Shown piece after piece: positions 54,955-64,000 of a stretch of DNA of 64,000 nt (the first letter of the stretch is position 1; each line of letters opens with the position of its first letter). The stretch lies in the NCBI GenBank assembly GCA_022432975.1, contig CM039508.1, forward strand, positions 43,278,646 to 43,342,645, given 5' to 3'. The notes beneath the pieces were generated by a model, which was not told the DNA's origin, ran no database searches, and saw nothing but the letters and a program-made list of their open reading frames with translations. This DNA is from Begonia masoniana. Its lineage: Eukaryota; Streptophyta; Magnoliopsida; Cucurbitales; Begoniaceae. The position numbers and the translations under genes were made by a program.

Positions 54955-55840
54955 GTTGTTTAAAATTTTCCAGAAATCTTTTTGGATGAATTTTTGGGAT
55001 TACCTACAGATAGGGACATCGAGTTTGTGATTGATGTTTATCCAGGTACTGCACCTGTATCTAAGAGTCCCTATCGAATGGCGTTGACAGAATTGAAAGA
55101 GTTGAAAATGCAATTAAAAGAATTAGTAGACAAGAGTTTTATTCGCTCTAGTTTCAACAACATGTAAAACATTTAAAATCTATTTTTAATGTTTTGCGAA
55201 TAAACCAATTATATGCTAACCTCAAAATGTGCACTTTTTGCATGGAATCGATAGTGTTTCTCAGTTTTGTAGTGAACTCAAGTGAAGAATCGGTGGACGA
55301 AGAAAAAATTAAGGCAATCAAGGAGTGGCTGAAACCTAAGAATGCTAATGTGGTACGTAATTTTCATGGCTTAGCTAGCTTTTACCGAAGATTCGTTAGA
55401 GATTTTAGTACTATTTCGGCACCATTGAATGATTTGGTTAAAAAGAATGTGGATTTTAGGTGGACCAAGGTACTTGATGAATCTTTTAATCTTCTAAAAG
55501 AAAAGTTAACTAATGCACCTCTGTTAGTTTTGTCGAATTTTGATAAAACTTTTGAGATTGAATGTGATGCGTTGGGAAAAAGAATTGGTGTTGTTTTGAT
55601 GCAGGATATGAAGTCGATTATTTACTTTAGTGAAAAGCTTAGTGACGCGGTCTTAAACTATCCAACATACGACAAGGAGTTGTATGTCTTAGTGAGAACA
55701 TTGCAAACGTGGCAACACTACTTGTAGCCCAAAGAGTTCATCATCCATTCCGAGCGTAAAAGCCTAAAGCACTTAAAGACACGAGGAAAGTTGCACAAGA
55801 GACCTGCAAAATAGATGGAGTTCATAGAGATATTTCCTTA
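54955..55840 (+). pseudogene. Gypsy RT start fused to RNase H region (family C)
   Basis: [20 protein letters not shown] and [20 protein letters not shown] (54982-55150) come from an RT start of the element A/B type. At about 55155 it switches to the family C segment [13 protein letters not shown], then [64 protein letters not shown]. The RT palm with the catalytic Asp pair is missing. Its 55194-55727 part is an open frame of 177 residues, better preserved than the 35.8-kb copy. Confidence 0.85.
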
Positions 55841-56052
55841 TGTTATTCATATTCAACTGAATATGAAGGAGTAGAATGAACAACTCAGTTATAAGCAAAT
55901 TCAACATAAGGTAAACATTTTTTCCACTATTTTAAATTCTTAGAAATAATCGTTTTTAACAACATAGAAAGTGTTCTATTTACCACTTTAGTTTGTCTAT
56001 CTATTTGGGGGTGTGCCACGGTTGAAAATAAGAGTTTTGTCCCTTGCTTACT
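55841..56052. other. Spacer in gypsy debris
   Basis: No frame; presumably part of the same fragments. Confidence 0.35.
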
Positions 56053-56330
56053 CTATAAAGTTCTCCAAAAATAACTTAGTAACTTAACATCTCTATCACT
56101 CACAACGGTTCTAGGAATTTCGTGCAAATGCACAACTTCTTTAAAGAATAAGTTTGTCACATGAGTAGCGTTGTTTGTCTTTGAGCATGCTATAAAGTGA
56201 GTCATTTTACTAAACCTATTCACTACCACAAATATTTTATCTTTCTCTCCTTGTGTCCTCGAAAAACCAATCACAAAATTCATCGATATGTCCACCTAAG
56301 GTTGGTTAGGAATAGGTAGAGGAGATCCAA
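56053..56330 (-). pseudogene. Gypsy integrase core fragment
   Basis: [71 protein letters not shown]. The first catalytic Asp of the usual SMDFVLG is Asn (SMNF), so it is inactive. It is on the opposite strand to the RT at 55 kb. Confidence 0.83.
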
Positions 56331-56744
56331 CCTATCACTCGAGCGGTCGGTGACTAAAAGTCAACAATGACACAACTCGTACAAAACTCACCATGATCAG
56401 GTTAAGGGGTTATTGGGCCCCCAAGGAACGTGTTATCACTGCCTTGTCACCCAGTGCAATACGTACAAATAAAACCACCTTCACGCAGTAGAAGGGGGTC
56501 TGAGAATAGTCTCGTGATGTTTTGGCACTAAACAACCCAAAATATCAAGAGGATTCGTTTCCTCAATATCACAGCAAAATAATCATCATATCTATATGTT
56601 GAATTAAATGTGATCAAAAACGCTACATACATATCATAAAAACTGACGTGTTGGCGGTCAAGTTCCGTCACAATTTCATAACTGGAAAATATCAGAGAAA
56701 CGGGCAAAAACAGGCCCCGGGCTGGTTCGGGTCAGCCCATAAAG
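56331..56744. other. Unassigned sequence
   Basis: No gene recognised. Confidence 0.4.
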
Positions 56745-56916
56745 TTTATCTTTCCAAACTTTTAACCAGATTTTTCAGTGTGTGGTTGATCTTGGTTTTT
56801 TCTCTCAGTTGCAGGATTGAGTGAAAGTGGGAGAGGTAAAAAGAAAGAAGAATAGAGGAGGAAGCAGAGATGGCGTAGCTCACCATCAAGAGGCTTTGAA
56901 ATGGTTGCTTGGAAGA
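56745..56916 (+). pseudogene. nsLTP 3' fragment (intron, last exon, 3' UTR)
   Basis: Inverse copy of 25455-25638: TAAAGTTTATCT, CCAAACTTTTAACCAGA, the acceptor CAGTTGCAG|GATTGAGTGA with the last exon (IE-stop), then AAAGTGGGA, GCAGAGATGGCGTAGCT and GAGGCTTTGAAATGG. It begins at the intron donor side, so exon 1 is entirely absent. Confidence 0.82.
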
Positions 56917-56998
56917 GAATCATTCACATACTAATTGTTTTTTTTTTTCAACTTTCGATACCTGTCTACTTGGTCTGTCATATTATATATAATGAAAG

Positions 56999-57000
<2 letters not shown>

Positions 57001-57036
<36 letters not shown>

Positions 57037-57064
57037 CTCTCTCTCTCTCACACACACACACAAA
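57001..57064. repeat. (CT)n and (CA)n microsatellites
   Basis: A CT run with one CG interruption, followed directly by about eight CA units. Confidence 0.95.
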
Positions 57065-58319
57065 CAAAATAACAAGAGACACATAGAATTTATTTGCATT
57101 AAATCTAATTGCTTATTAAATTTATAAAGCATGATTGCATCGTTAATATTCTTGCATACAAGACTCAAATAATAGAAAACACTAGAATTGCGTAGACACT
57201 ACATGGCCGATCATACTATTCATCTGATTTTTCATAGTTATATGTTTCTCTACTTGATCTCCGTAATGTTTTTTATATGAGTTTCTAAATAAATTTTTTT
57301 GTTTTTGTCCGGTATAGCTTTAACCAAAAGAGAATATTCTTCATAAATTTTGTTGCGAGGTGCTTGTCCCTAACAACAAATTCATTAATATTTGGAAATA
57401 ATAATGTTGAATATTTCTATTAATTAAACAATAATATTACTAAGAGCCAATCACATTAATGGTTGACTGGGTCTGGAATTCCTCCCGTCATTCATCATAT
57501 CAACTTTTGTAGTTATTTTATTCTTATATTTTAATTTTATATTGGGATTATTTTACTTCTATATGGTTAATTTTATATCATCATCATTATGCTCTAAAAG
57601 ATTACATCTTTTATTTTTTTTTTTAATTTAAATATTTAATTTTTTTCGTTTATCATCGGCCACGTCATTTGAATTTTAATAAATATTTGAAAACAATGTG
57701 CTTAAATTTCTTGCTGATCTTGCCAGTCAATATCATTTTCTTTGACCTCCCTTATATCTTCTTCTAAAGAAATTTGAGGTAAATATAACACTAAATCTAA
57801 TCTTCCATTGACAAGTTGTTGCAGACAGTTTGACAATAACTGTCTTTTAATCTGGTTTTTCCACTGATAGTCTAGTTTATTACACATTTGGTGTGGTTTT
57901 TTGATAGTTTCGATGAAAGAGTTTGCCCACTTAGTTTCTTTATTTATTTTCTTGATGGAAGAATATAGATATAAAAAAAAACCTACATAGAGAGGTCCTC
58001 TTAGCTCAGGTCTCTCTCAGAAAATACACCATAGTATGATATCGTTAAGGTTTAGAAGAGATTGTACTCAGAAGAAAAACAACAGTCCCTAATTCAAACA
58101 TCAATGACTAGAGGTAGTTCAATTTATCATGTAATTAATCTAAATATTTTAAATTTAATCGTTAAATCATATTTATATCGCGCATGAAGTTTCTTACAAC
58201 TGCAACTCAAGCTTTTGTGTTCTACGTTGTCGGGCGTTCACTTCACTAGTCCTTTTGATCTTTCATAGAAATTTGAGGTAAAGTATAACCTTAATTTTCC
58301 ATGGAGAAGTTGCATTTAC
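57065..58319. other. AT-rich intergenic sequence
   Basis: No firm gene. A minus-strand frame at 57702-57887 (LLSNCLQQLVNGRLDLVLYL) and a partially similar stretch near 58264-58330 (GAAATTTGAGGTAAA) may be two copies of an unrecognised exon. Confidence 0.4.
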
Positions 58320-58351
58320 CTTGCAGTTTGTTTCCATGTACTGTTTGAATG

Positions 58352-59603
58352 TAGAGATGTTAAACGAGCGAGCTGCTCGCCAGCTCGCTTGCTCGACTCG
58401 TTACTGTAGCGGGCCGAGCTTGGCTCGGCTCACTACAGTAACGAGCGAGTTTGGCTCGAGTCACACAGGCGAGTCGAGCCGAGCTTGGACATCCCGACTC
58501 GCGAGCTCGTGAATGACCGGGCTCGACAAGCCTGCTCGCGAGCCTGCTCGCGAGTTCGCGAGCCAGCTCGCGAGCTGGCTCATCAACGGAAGCCCAACTC
58601 GGGTCCTGCGGCGAGCGTTGAACCCTCTCCGACGCGGCGACGTCTGACCATCGATAATCTCCCACTCTTCGAGCGCTGAACCCTCTCCGACGCGGCGAGC
58701 GCTGTGATATATTGTTTAAGTTGAAAACTGGTCGTCTTCTTCATGTTTCTTTGCTTCTTCATCTTCTTCGGGCGGAATTTACAGAGGCCAGAAACCGAAC
58801 AAGAATTTGGTTGCAGATTGGGTTTCAGACAATGACGACGTAGTTCGAGGCTTGCCGATATACGTAGGAGGACTGTCACTTCTAGCTGTTCTATTTAATC
58901 GCGCTGTGTCTGGAATTGCTCCCGTCGCCGATGCTAGCAGGTTTCTCCTTGAATAACAAAATCGATTTGACCTAAATAAATTCATGCGAGTGTCCCAACG
59001 GGCAACAGAGAGGGTGTAAAGACAAAAACGAGAGCCGAGCAATCGGCCAATGAGAGGCTATTGATCGGCTCTCTTCCTGTCATTTGCTAATTAATAATTA
59101 CTCACATTCTCGAAACATTACAATTTATTTTACATCAACGAATATAATTTTACAAACAGAGCCGATCGAGCAATCGATGGATCGGCTCTGAGTAATTACT
59201 CAAATTCTCAAAACAAAAAAACAAAGGACAACGCCAACGGTCTCATGCAACGGTAACAATGCAACAATCTCGTTGATGATATATTTATTTTAAATTTAGA
59301 TGATTATAGTTTTACTTGTGAATTTGATATATTTTAGCTATACATTCTGAATTTTTTATTTATGTAATTGTAAGATCGGCTCGTTAAACTCGGTTCGTTA
59401 CGCTCGTTGGGCCGGCTCGGCTCGGCTCGTTAGGCTCGTGGCTCGCGAGCCAGCTCGGGTTGAAATTTTTTTAAGATCGGCTCGTTTGGTTCGGCTCGTT
59501 TGGCTCGGCAGGCTCGTTAGGCTCGACTCGTTTGGCTCGACAGGCTCGGTGAGCCGGATTTTTTTCGGCTCGGCTCGCTCGACTCGCTCGTTTAACATCT
59601 CTA
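58352..59603. mobile_element. Non-autonomous hAT with captured exon
   Basis: Terminal inverted repeats TAGAGATGTTAAACGAGCGA (left) and exact complement (right), 8-bp target duplication TTTGAATG (58344-58351 and 59604-59611). Subterminal regions are dense in GGCTCG/CGAGCC motifs in both orientations. No transposase. The inside holds one coding exon (58720-58940), a short direct duplication (GAACCCTCTCCGACGCGGCG, about 58619 and 58678) and repeats of GATCGGCTCT...AATTACTCA at 59070-59210. Size 1252 bp. Confidence 0.93.
58720..58940 (+). pseudogene. Captured CCB4-like exon in hAT
   Basis: Open over 73 codons: a Ser-rich start (SSSCFFASSSSSGGIYRG), then KPNKNLVADWVSDNDDVVRG, LPIYVGGLSLLAVLFNRAVS, GIAPVADAS, ending at AG|GTTTCTCC, a plausible donor. 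This resembles exon 1 of CCB4, a chloroplast membrane protein that helps attach haem to cytochrome b6 (complex C subunit B maturation). The Ser-rich segment looks like a transit peptide tail, but no in-frame ATG remains. Other exons are absent. Family assignment is from memory. Confidence 0.68.
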
Positions 59604-59830
59604 TTTGAATGTCTGGCCAAAAGTTTGATGAAAATGTTACTTGGTTTTGTGTCGAGTGTGATCAAACCAAACCATTGGTGACAATTCTAAAGCTCCTACA
59701 CCTGAAAAATGTACTTATGAAAATCCAGAAGAACAAGCACAAGGACAACCTGAAAAAGCGATTGAAAAAAAGGGTGAATGATGAAAGTGTTGAATTGTCG
59801 ATAAGTCTATGCAGCCCGCCAAATAATCGT

Positions 59831-60320
59831 TAAATTGAGGAACATTCAGAGACACTTGTTAAGGTATTGAGGGCAAAAGGCAAATGGAGTTAACTAAGTT
59901 GAAAACACTTCGTCTTGTTGGGAAAATAATAAAATTGGAGGGAACAATAATAATAATTATGTATATGTAAAACGTAGTGAATACTAATCAGAATAATTTT
60001 CAGGAAATACTGTACTAGACAATTTTCTAAACAGAATTACCTTTCCAAGTAAATTCCCAGTAAAAGCTATAGGGATTACAAACGGTCTCATTTAAAATCT
60101 AGTCTCTTAGACAGAACTTACTTATACAATATAATTATACCACTAAATAAGCGGTACACGAAACAATACCAGATGCGATCTGAAAAATTTCAGAAATATT
60201 TTCTCACGTCCTAAAATTATAACTGCCAAGAAGTAAGAAAAATAATAACTAAAATAAACACCGAGAATTTTTATGTTAAAACCCAAAAAGAGAAAAAACC
60301 ACAGAGACTGAGTCCAAAAA
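59831..60320. other. AT-rich sequence before solo LTR
   Basis: No gene recognised. Confidence 0.45.
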
Positions 60321-60544
60321 ATCTCTGTAACGACCCTAAAACTGTACCCGTATTTCCGTACTATATATATTTTTTTTTATCCTAATATCTTTAATTAAAC
60401 TCTAGGCGGGACCTAAACCGAAATCGAAACCAGAATCGAAATCGGAATTTAATTCTAGCTTTAAAACATTTAAAACAAATATTAAAACTATTTAAATTAA
60501 AACTAATTTAAATTAAAACAAATGGGAGGGCAGAATCGAAATTC

Positions 60545-60755
60545 TGCACGCTGCATCAGCGATCGAGGGCAGCACCCGATCGCTGTATCAGCGATCGAGG
60601 GCAGCGCCCGATCGCTGCTACGTGCAGCGCTCGGTCGCTGCCAAGCGCTGGCTTGCAGCGCCCGATCGCTGCCAAGCACTGCGCTCGGTCGCTGCCAAGC
60701 GCTGGCTTGCAGCGCCTGATCGCTGCCAAGCACAGCGCCCGATCGCTGCACACCT
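60545..60755. repeat. CAGCGATCGGGCGCTGC-type palindromic array
   Basis: Alternating CAGCGATCGAGGGCAGC, GCAGCGCCCGATCGCTGC and CTGCCAAGCGCTGGCTTGCA units, each about 18-26 bp and near-palindromic. Confidence 0.85.
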
Positions 60756-61280
60756 CCAGCGACTTCTTCTTTTCTTTCCTTCACTTCTTTCCTTGTACAA
60801 ATTTTTATACGATCGCCCTCTGGAATCCAAATTCCAGAGAGCAACACCCACTTTTATTCACCTTCCCTGCACACCAAACAATTCAACATATCTCTCATTT
60901 CATCCACAATTACCACTAAACGTGCAAATTACACGTACTCTAGACGCACTTAATTACGTGATAAAACTTTCTAAAAACGAACGGCGTGGATAGCTCTAAA
61001 ACTCGAGCGTATCCGTACCGATCTTAAAACCATTTAAAACATTTCTATGACGTTAAATAATAAGTGTTAAATCAAAACATTTTCTATGTACTATTTACCA
61101 AACATTTGATCCGTTATATAAACCTATAATCTACCAGTAACAACATCCTATACTATCTATACATACTATCCAACAGCCCAAAATGTCCATAAAACCCTCA
61201 AAACTCTGTACATACTTCCCACGGGTCGGTTAAGCCTCGACTGCGCCAGCACACCACCGCAGCCATCCTCCGTCACTGTA

Positions 61281-62751
61281 TCATGTCTCAGGAGGAGGAA
61301 TCTCATCCTCACCTGGTTCCTCGGTATCTAGGTCACCTACACCATACAATACACTATGAGATGAAATCTCAGTAAGCTCTAGTAAATGCTATGCATGCTG
61401 TGCGTATGAGTTCGATAAACCATGCTTTATTTATCTTACTATGCAATGCTCAATACGCCTTTCGGCCAATACAATACTACTAGCCTTTCGGCCAATACAA
61501 TACGCCTTTCGGCCAATACAATACGCCTTTTGGCCAATATTATGCTCAATACGCCTTTCGGCCAATACAATAAGCCTTTCGGCCAATGCTATGCTCAATA
61601 CGCCTTTCGGCCAATGCTATGCTCAATACGCCTTTCGGCCAATACAATACGCCTTTCGGCCAATGCTATGCTCAATACGCCTTTCGGCACAGTTATATCA
61701 ATACACCTTTCGGCACAGTTATATCAATACGCCTTTCGGCCAATACAATACGCCTTTCGGCCAATACAATACGCCTTTCGGCCAATGCACAATAAGCCTT
61801 ATGGCCAATGATCAATAAGTCTTTCGGCCGATGCACGATAAGCCTTGCGGCCAATGAACGATAAGCCTTTCGGCCGATGCAATGCATTACGTTATCTTTA
61901 AAACTCTGTGTGGAAATTCATTTTCATGCTTTTCTTTAAAACAAGTGATGCGTGAACAGTTCAATAACTTACAGTAAACAAGCAATAATATATGACTGTA
62001 AAAGCATAAACTATAAACTCCTAAAACCTAGCTACCCAAACCGAGCAAAACTAACTAAAGGCATCTCCAAAACTCCTCGAGACGACATTCGACGTACGGT
62101 GTAGGCCAATCGGCCAAAGAAGGTCACGAGAACTTACCTCGTGCATGCTGAAATCCAAGCTTCGTCCACGAGCGCTGTTTACCTAAGCAATTTACAAGGA
62201 TTGACGTTAAAACAAGTTTAAGTTAATAAACTTCCAAATTGTCAAAACCTTGACTAAGCTTTCTAAAGTTTTAATCCATTTCATCGAGCCATTTATTTGA
62301 GAAATTTACGCTCGGCACCTCAATTCTCGAATTACGAACTTTTCTGAAAATCCTAAAATTCTCGGATTTTAAACTTTTTCACGAATTGATCCAACTTCGT
62401 CCAATAACGTTTAATACGTTCAATAGATACTTATTTAAGGCTAACCTATTAATTACGAACCCTAAATCTCATTTTAAGTCGAAACCCTAAACGAACATAA
62501 TTATTTAAAACTCCGAAATCATCGAAATAAAAGCTCTAAGATCGTAGGTTCATACCTAGAACGTCGATTGAAGGAAGAATCGAGAAGAATGGAGACAATC
62601 GGAAGGAAGATCGGAGGTTGAAGTGAGAAATCGCCTGAGGAAGAGGGTTCCGTCGTGCAGAGGAAAAAGAGAAAACAAAATAACAGAGAAGAAAGTGTTC
62701 TGCCGAGGAGAAAGAGAAAAGAAATATAGTTTTTATTAATTTACTTTGCAA
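61281..62751 (-). CDS. Putative spliced 98-residue protein inside the LTR
   Basis: Exon 1 from the ATG at 62751 to 62556 (hydrophobic and Ser/Phe-rich: LIKTIFLFSFSSAEHFLLCY ... FFSILPSIDVL), donor CTAG|GTATGAAC. Exon 2 62182-62138 (KQRSWTKLGFQHAR), acceptor CTTAG|, donor CGAG|GTAAGT. Exon 3 61336-61281 (GDLDTEEPGEDEIPPPET-stop), acceptor CTAG|GTGA. Both introns are phase 1, and the joined frame of 297 nt is open. The same exon 2 and 3 are conserved in related LTRs, and exon 1 in the 43.5-kb LTR ends in the similar SPPINVL in the same phase. However, other copies lack the ATG or carry stops, so translation is uncertain. No known family recognised. Confidence 0.42.
61446..61880. repeat. CCTTTCGGCCAATA tandem array
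   Basis: About 24 units of variable length (13-22 bp) of the form GCCTTTCGGCCAAT(A/G)C(A)AATAC, with occasional GGCACAGTTATATCAATAC variants. The element A LTR has only one or two such units (GGCCTGAAAGGGG, GGCCAAAAAGGGGCC, about 302-350) at the corresponding place. The open frames across the array are artefacts of its period. Confidence 0.92.
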
Positions 62752-63143
62752 AATTACTATTTTGCCCTTCTTTAGTTTTTCTTCCTTCGGTTCATTAATT
62801 GGCTAACAATCCGGGTTCACCAAACCTCCTAATTTCACCAACAAGTCCAACTTATTATTTGGGATTTATTAAAACTGTCCGTTCACAATTTGGACCTCGT
62901 TTACTATTTTTACGAGAACGTCTTTTACATTACGAAAAGTGTATTTACTCGGAACATAGTGTTTGGTCTCCGAAAATTCCCATAATTTCCTTAAAATTCT
63001 TATTAATCGTTAGGATCGTAATGACGCTTTCTTTTCGGAAAACGGACCTGATTTGACATATTTACCAAAAATACCATTATATAATAAAATAATAATATAA
63101 TACCTTATATCTGGAATCCGTACAAGCCGGATATTACAATCTC

Positions 63144-64000
63144 ACTATGAAAAATATGATTTACAATATTTTTCTAGATATCGAATATTTTAGAAAATAT
63201 TCACCGAGAGAAATCATCACTCTTAGAACTCTCAATGTGCTAAAAAACACCCCACATATTTTTCAAACACACTCTTTCTTTTATCTCCCTAAAAAAAGCC
63301 TCATTATTTCTTTCTCTCTTCTCAGAGAAGACCTTCGTTTCTTATTTTTTTCTGCAAGTTTCGAATGCAGGAACTTCTTCGAATGATTTTTCTTTCACAA
63401 GAAAAGAGTATCTCACAAGAGGATAACCCAAGTTGAAAAAATGAGGTGGAGAAGGAATTTTCCTTTTCCTTATTTAGGAGGTGGTTCCATCATCATAACC
63501 ATAATGGAGAGACCCACAAATAGTGAGGGTAGAAGAAAAGATAATTTTTCTTATGCATAAGATGGTCCCTCGTCATAATGGAGAGACCCCAAACATATTT
63601 CACATGTCATGGTCATTTTCTAGTGTAAAGTTTGGTACTATAAGGCTTGCTGCCCATTTATCTAGCTTAGGCCGCTCCCAAACAGGAAAGGCGACCAATA
63701 AATAGTTTAATATCTAATTTATAAATAACTTTTAATGTTAGAATTTAAATTATATTTTACCCAACTAAAAAATCAACCAGTAATGCTACGTTTATCTTAT
63801 TATTTTACTTTTTAAACATACATGTTGACGTAGTAAATAATGATTATTGTAAAAGTACAATTAATGTAATATATTATAAATAATTAATTTATTACTTTAA
63901 TTATACTAATCATTATTTAACACGATAATAAATATGTTTAGAGAAAATATACTTAAAATTTCAACTACTTGCTATCCACATTGGCAAGATTGCTCCATTT
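63144..64000. other. AT-rich sequence right of the solo LTR
   Basis: No gene recognised. ATAATGGAGAGACCC occurs twice (about 63502 and 63575). Confidence 0.45.

Larger units (their letters stand above)
58320..59830 (+). pseudogene. Possible PHD-finger gene fragment interrupted by hAT
   Basis: With the 1252-bp hAT and one copy of its target duplication removed, this reads MYCLNVWPK, then after a one-base shift FDENVTWFCVECDQ, reminiscent of the end of a plant PHD finger (C-x2-C...W-F-C-x2-C, as in AIPP2-like proteins). A candidate acceptor TTGCAG|TTTGTTTCC precedes it at 58324. Beyond 59690 another frame reads KAPTPEKCTYENPEEQAQGQ. Identity is tentative. Confidence 0.35.
60326..63138 (-). mobile_element. 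Solo LTR (2813 bp), same superfamily as element A
   Basis: Minus-strand TGTAATATCCGG...GGGTCGTTACA with perfect target duplication ATCTC (60321-60325 and 63139-63143). It contains a spliced micro-gene pattern (62751-61281), a CCTTTCGGCC array (61446-61880), a CTCTGGAAT...ATTCCAGAG dyad near 60826 and GCAGCGCCCGATCGCTGC arrays (60553-60750). It keeps the same block order as element A and the 43.5-kb LTR, with diverged sequence. Confidence 0.94.

Noticed and set aside
57702..57887. Minus-strand 61-residue frame as a gene
   Set aside because: No family recognised and AT-rich surroundings; mentioned only as a possible exon copy.
61422..61818. 125-129 residue frames rich in LSANTI/PFGQYN repeats
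   Set aside because: Three phases are open at once because the array period rarely creates stops; it is a minisatellite in an LTR.
1..64000. Endogenous plant pararetrovirus
   Set aside because: Every RT has Ty3/gypsy or copia context with integrase or LTRs; no movement-protein or coat-protein pattern was seen.
1..64000. CRISPR array or bacterial operons
   Set aside because: Repeat arrays here have no constant repeat plus unique spacers; introns and plant families show a nuclear plant genome.

Overview
The window is plant nuclear DNA, most likely from a eudicot. Introns carry GT..AG ends, the LTR retrotransposons are primed by plant initiator-tRNA-Met, and the host gene families are plant-specific: a wall-associated-kinase-like receptor, an 8-Cys lipid transfer protein, MATE transporters and a jacalin-type lectin. 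Every name here comes from recognising motifs by eye; no search was run. Most of the window is nested transposable elements with a few real or broken host genes between them. I see no complete rRNA or tRNA gene, no CRISPR array and nothing prokaryotic.

Layout. 1-9229: Ty3/gypsy element A (Tekay/Del-like chromovirus), with a 4.3-kb hAT transposon (2659-6971) in its gag and a Cassandra TRIM carrying 5S-rRNA-like domains (7483-8288) between its protease and RT. 9230-12745: older gypsy pieces and one minus-strand LTR, ending against a truncated TT12-like MATE exon (12745-13023). 13742-22432: two direct 1.28-kb repeats flank a WAK-like receptor kinase (17261-19768, minus) and a rearranged lipid-transfer-protein/kinase fragment near 16.2 kb. 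22965-25115: decayed Ty1/copia relic. 25553-25989: an intact nsLTP gene (minus). 26747-28123: a MULE carrying a MATE exon. 28430-36236: an old gypsy copy hit by a MULE-type MITE (28716-29568) and by a solo LTR (30310-35232) that itself holds another solo LTR (32575-35136). 36237-49880: a minus-strand copia element split by a 12-kb full-length gypsy element B (37749-49717), which contains a 2.5-kb solo LTR (43507-46017) and a 172-bp LTR remnant. 49.9-53.7 kb: a jacalin-lectin gene or pseudogene and a BRCT-protein (MEI1/TopBP1-like) gene fragment. 54.2-56.3 kb: more gypsy and copia fragments. 58352-59603: a non-autonomous hAT carrying an exon resembling the chloroplast protein CCB4. 60326-63138: another solo LTR.

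The observation I find most interesting is a small spliced gene-like structure hidden inside the LTRs. Six gypsy-type LTR types that otherwise differ strongly share three things: a 5' splice site (AG|GTAAGT), a GGCCTACA-type block after it, and about 0.5-0.8 kb further a 3' splice site (TAG|G) opening a terminal exon. That exon is 47 nt in five LTR types and 56 nt in the sixth. It always joins in the same phase and ends in a short, mostly acidic peptide (G-D-x-x-x-G-E-D-x-V/I-P-P-P-E-x-stop in the closest group). Differences within the closest group are mostly at third codon positions. In the solo LTR at 60-63 kb the spliced frame is open from an ATG for 98 residues. The same LTRs also carry family-specific, rapidly changing arrays of short palindromes. 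Many frame breaks in the host genes are single-base changes in homopolymers, so part of the apparent decay may be assembly error.
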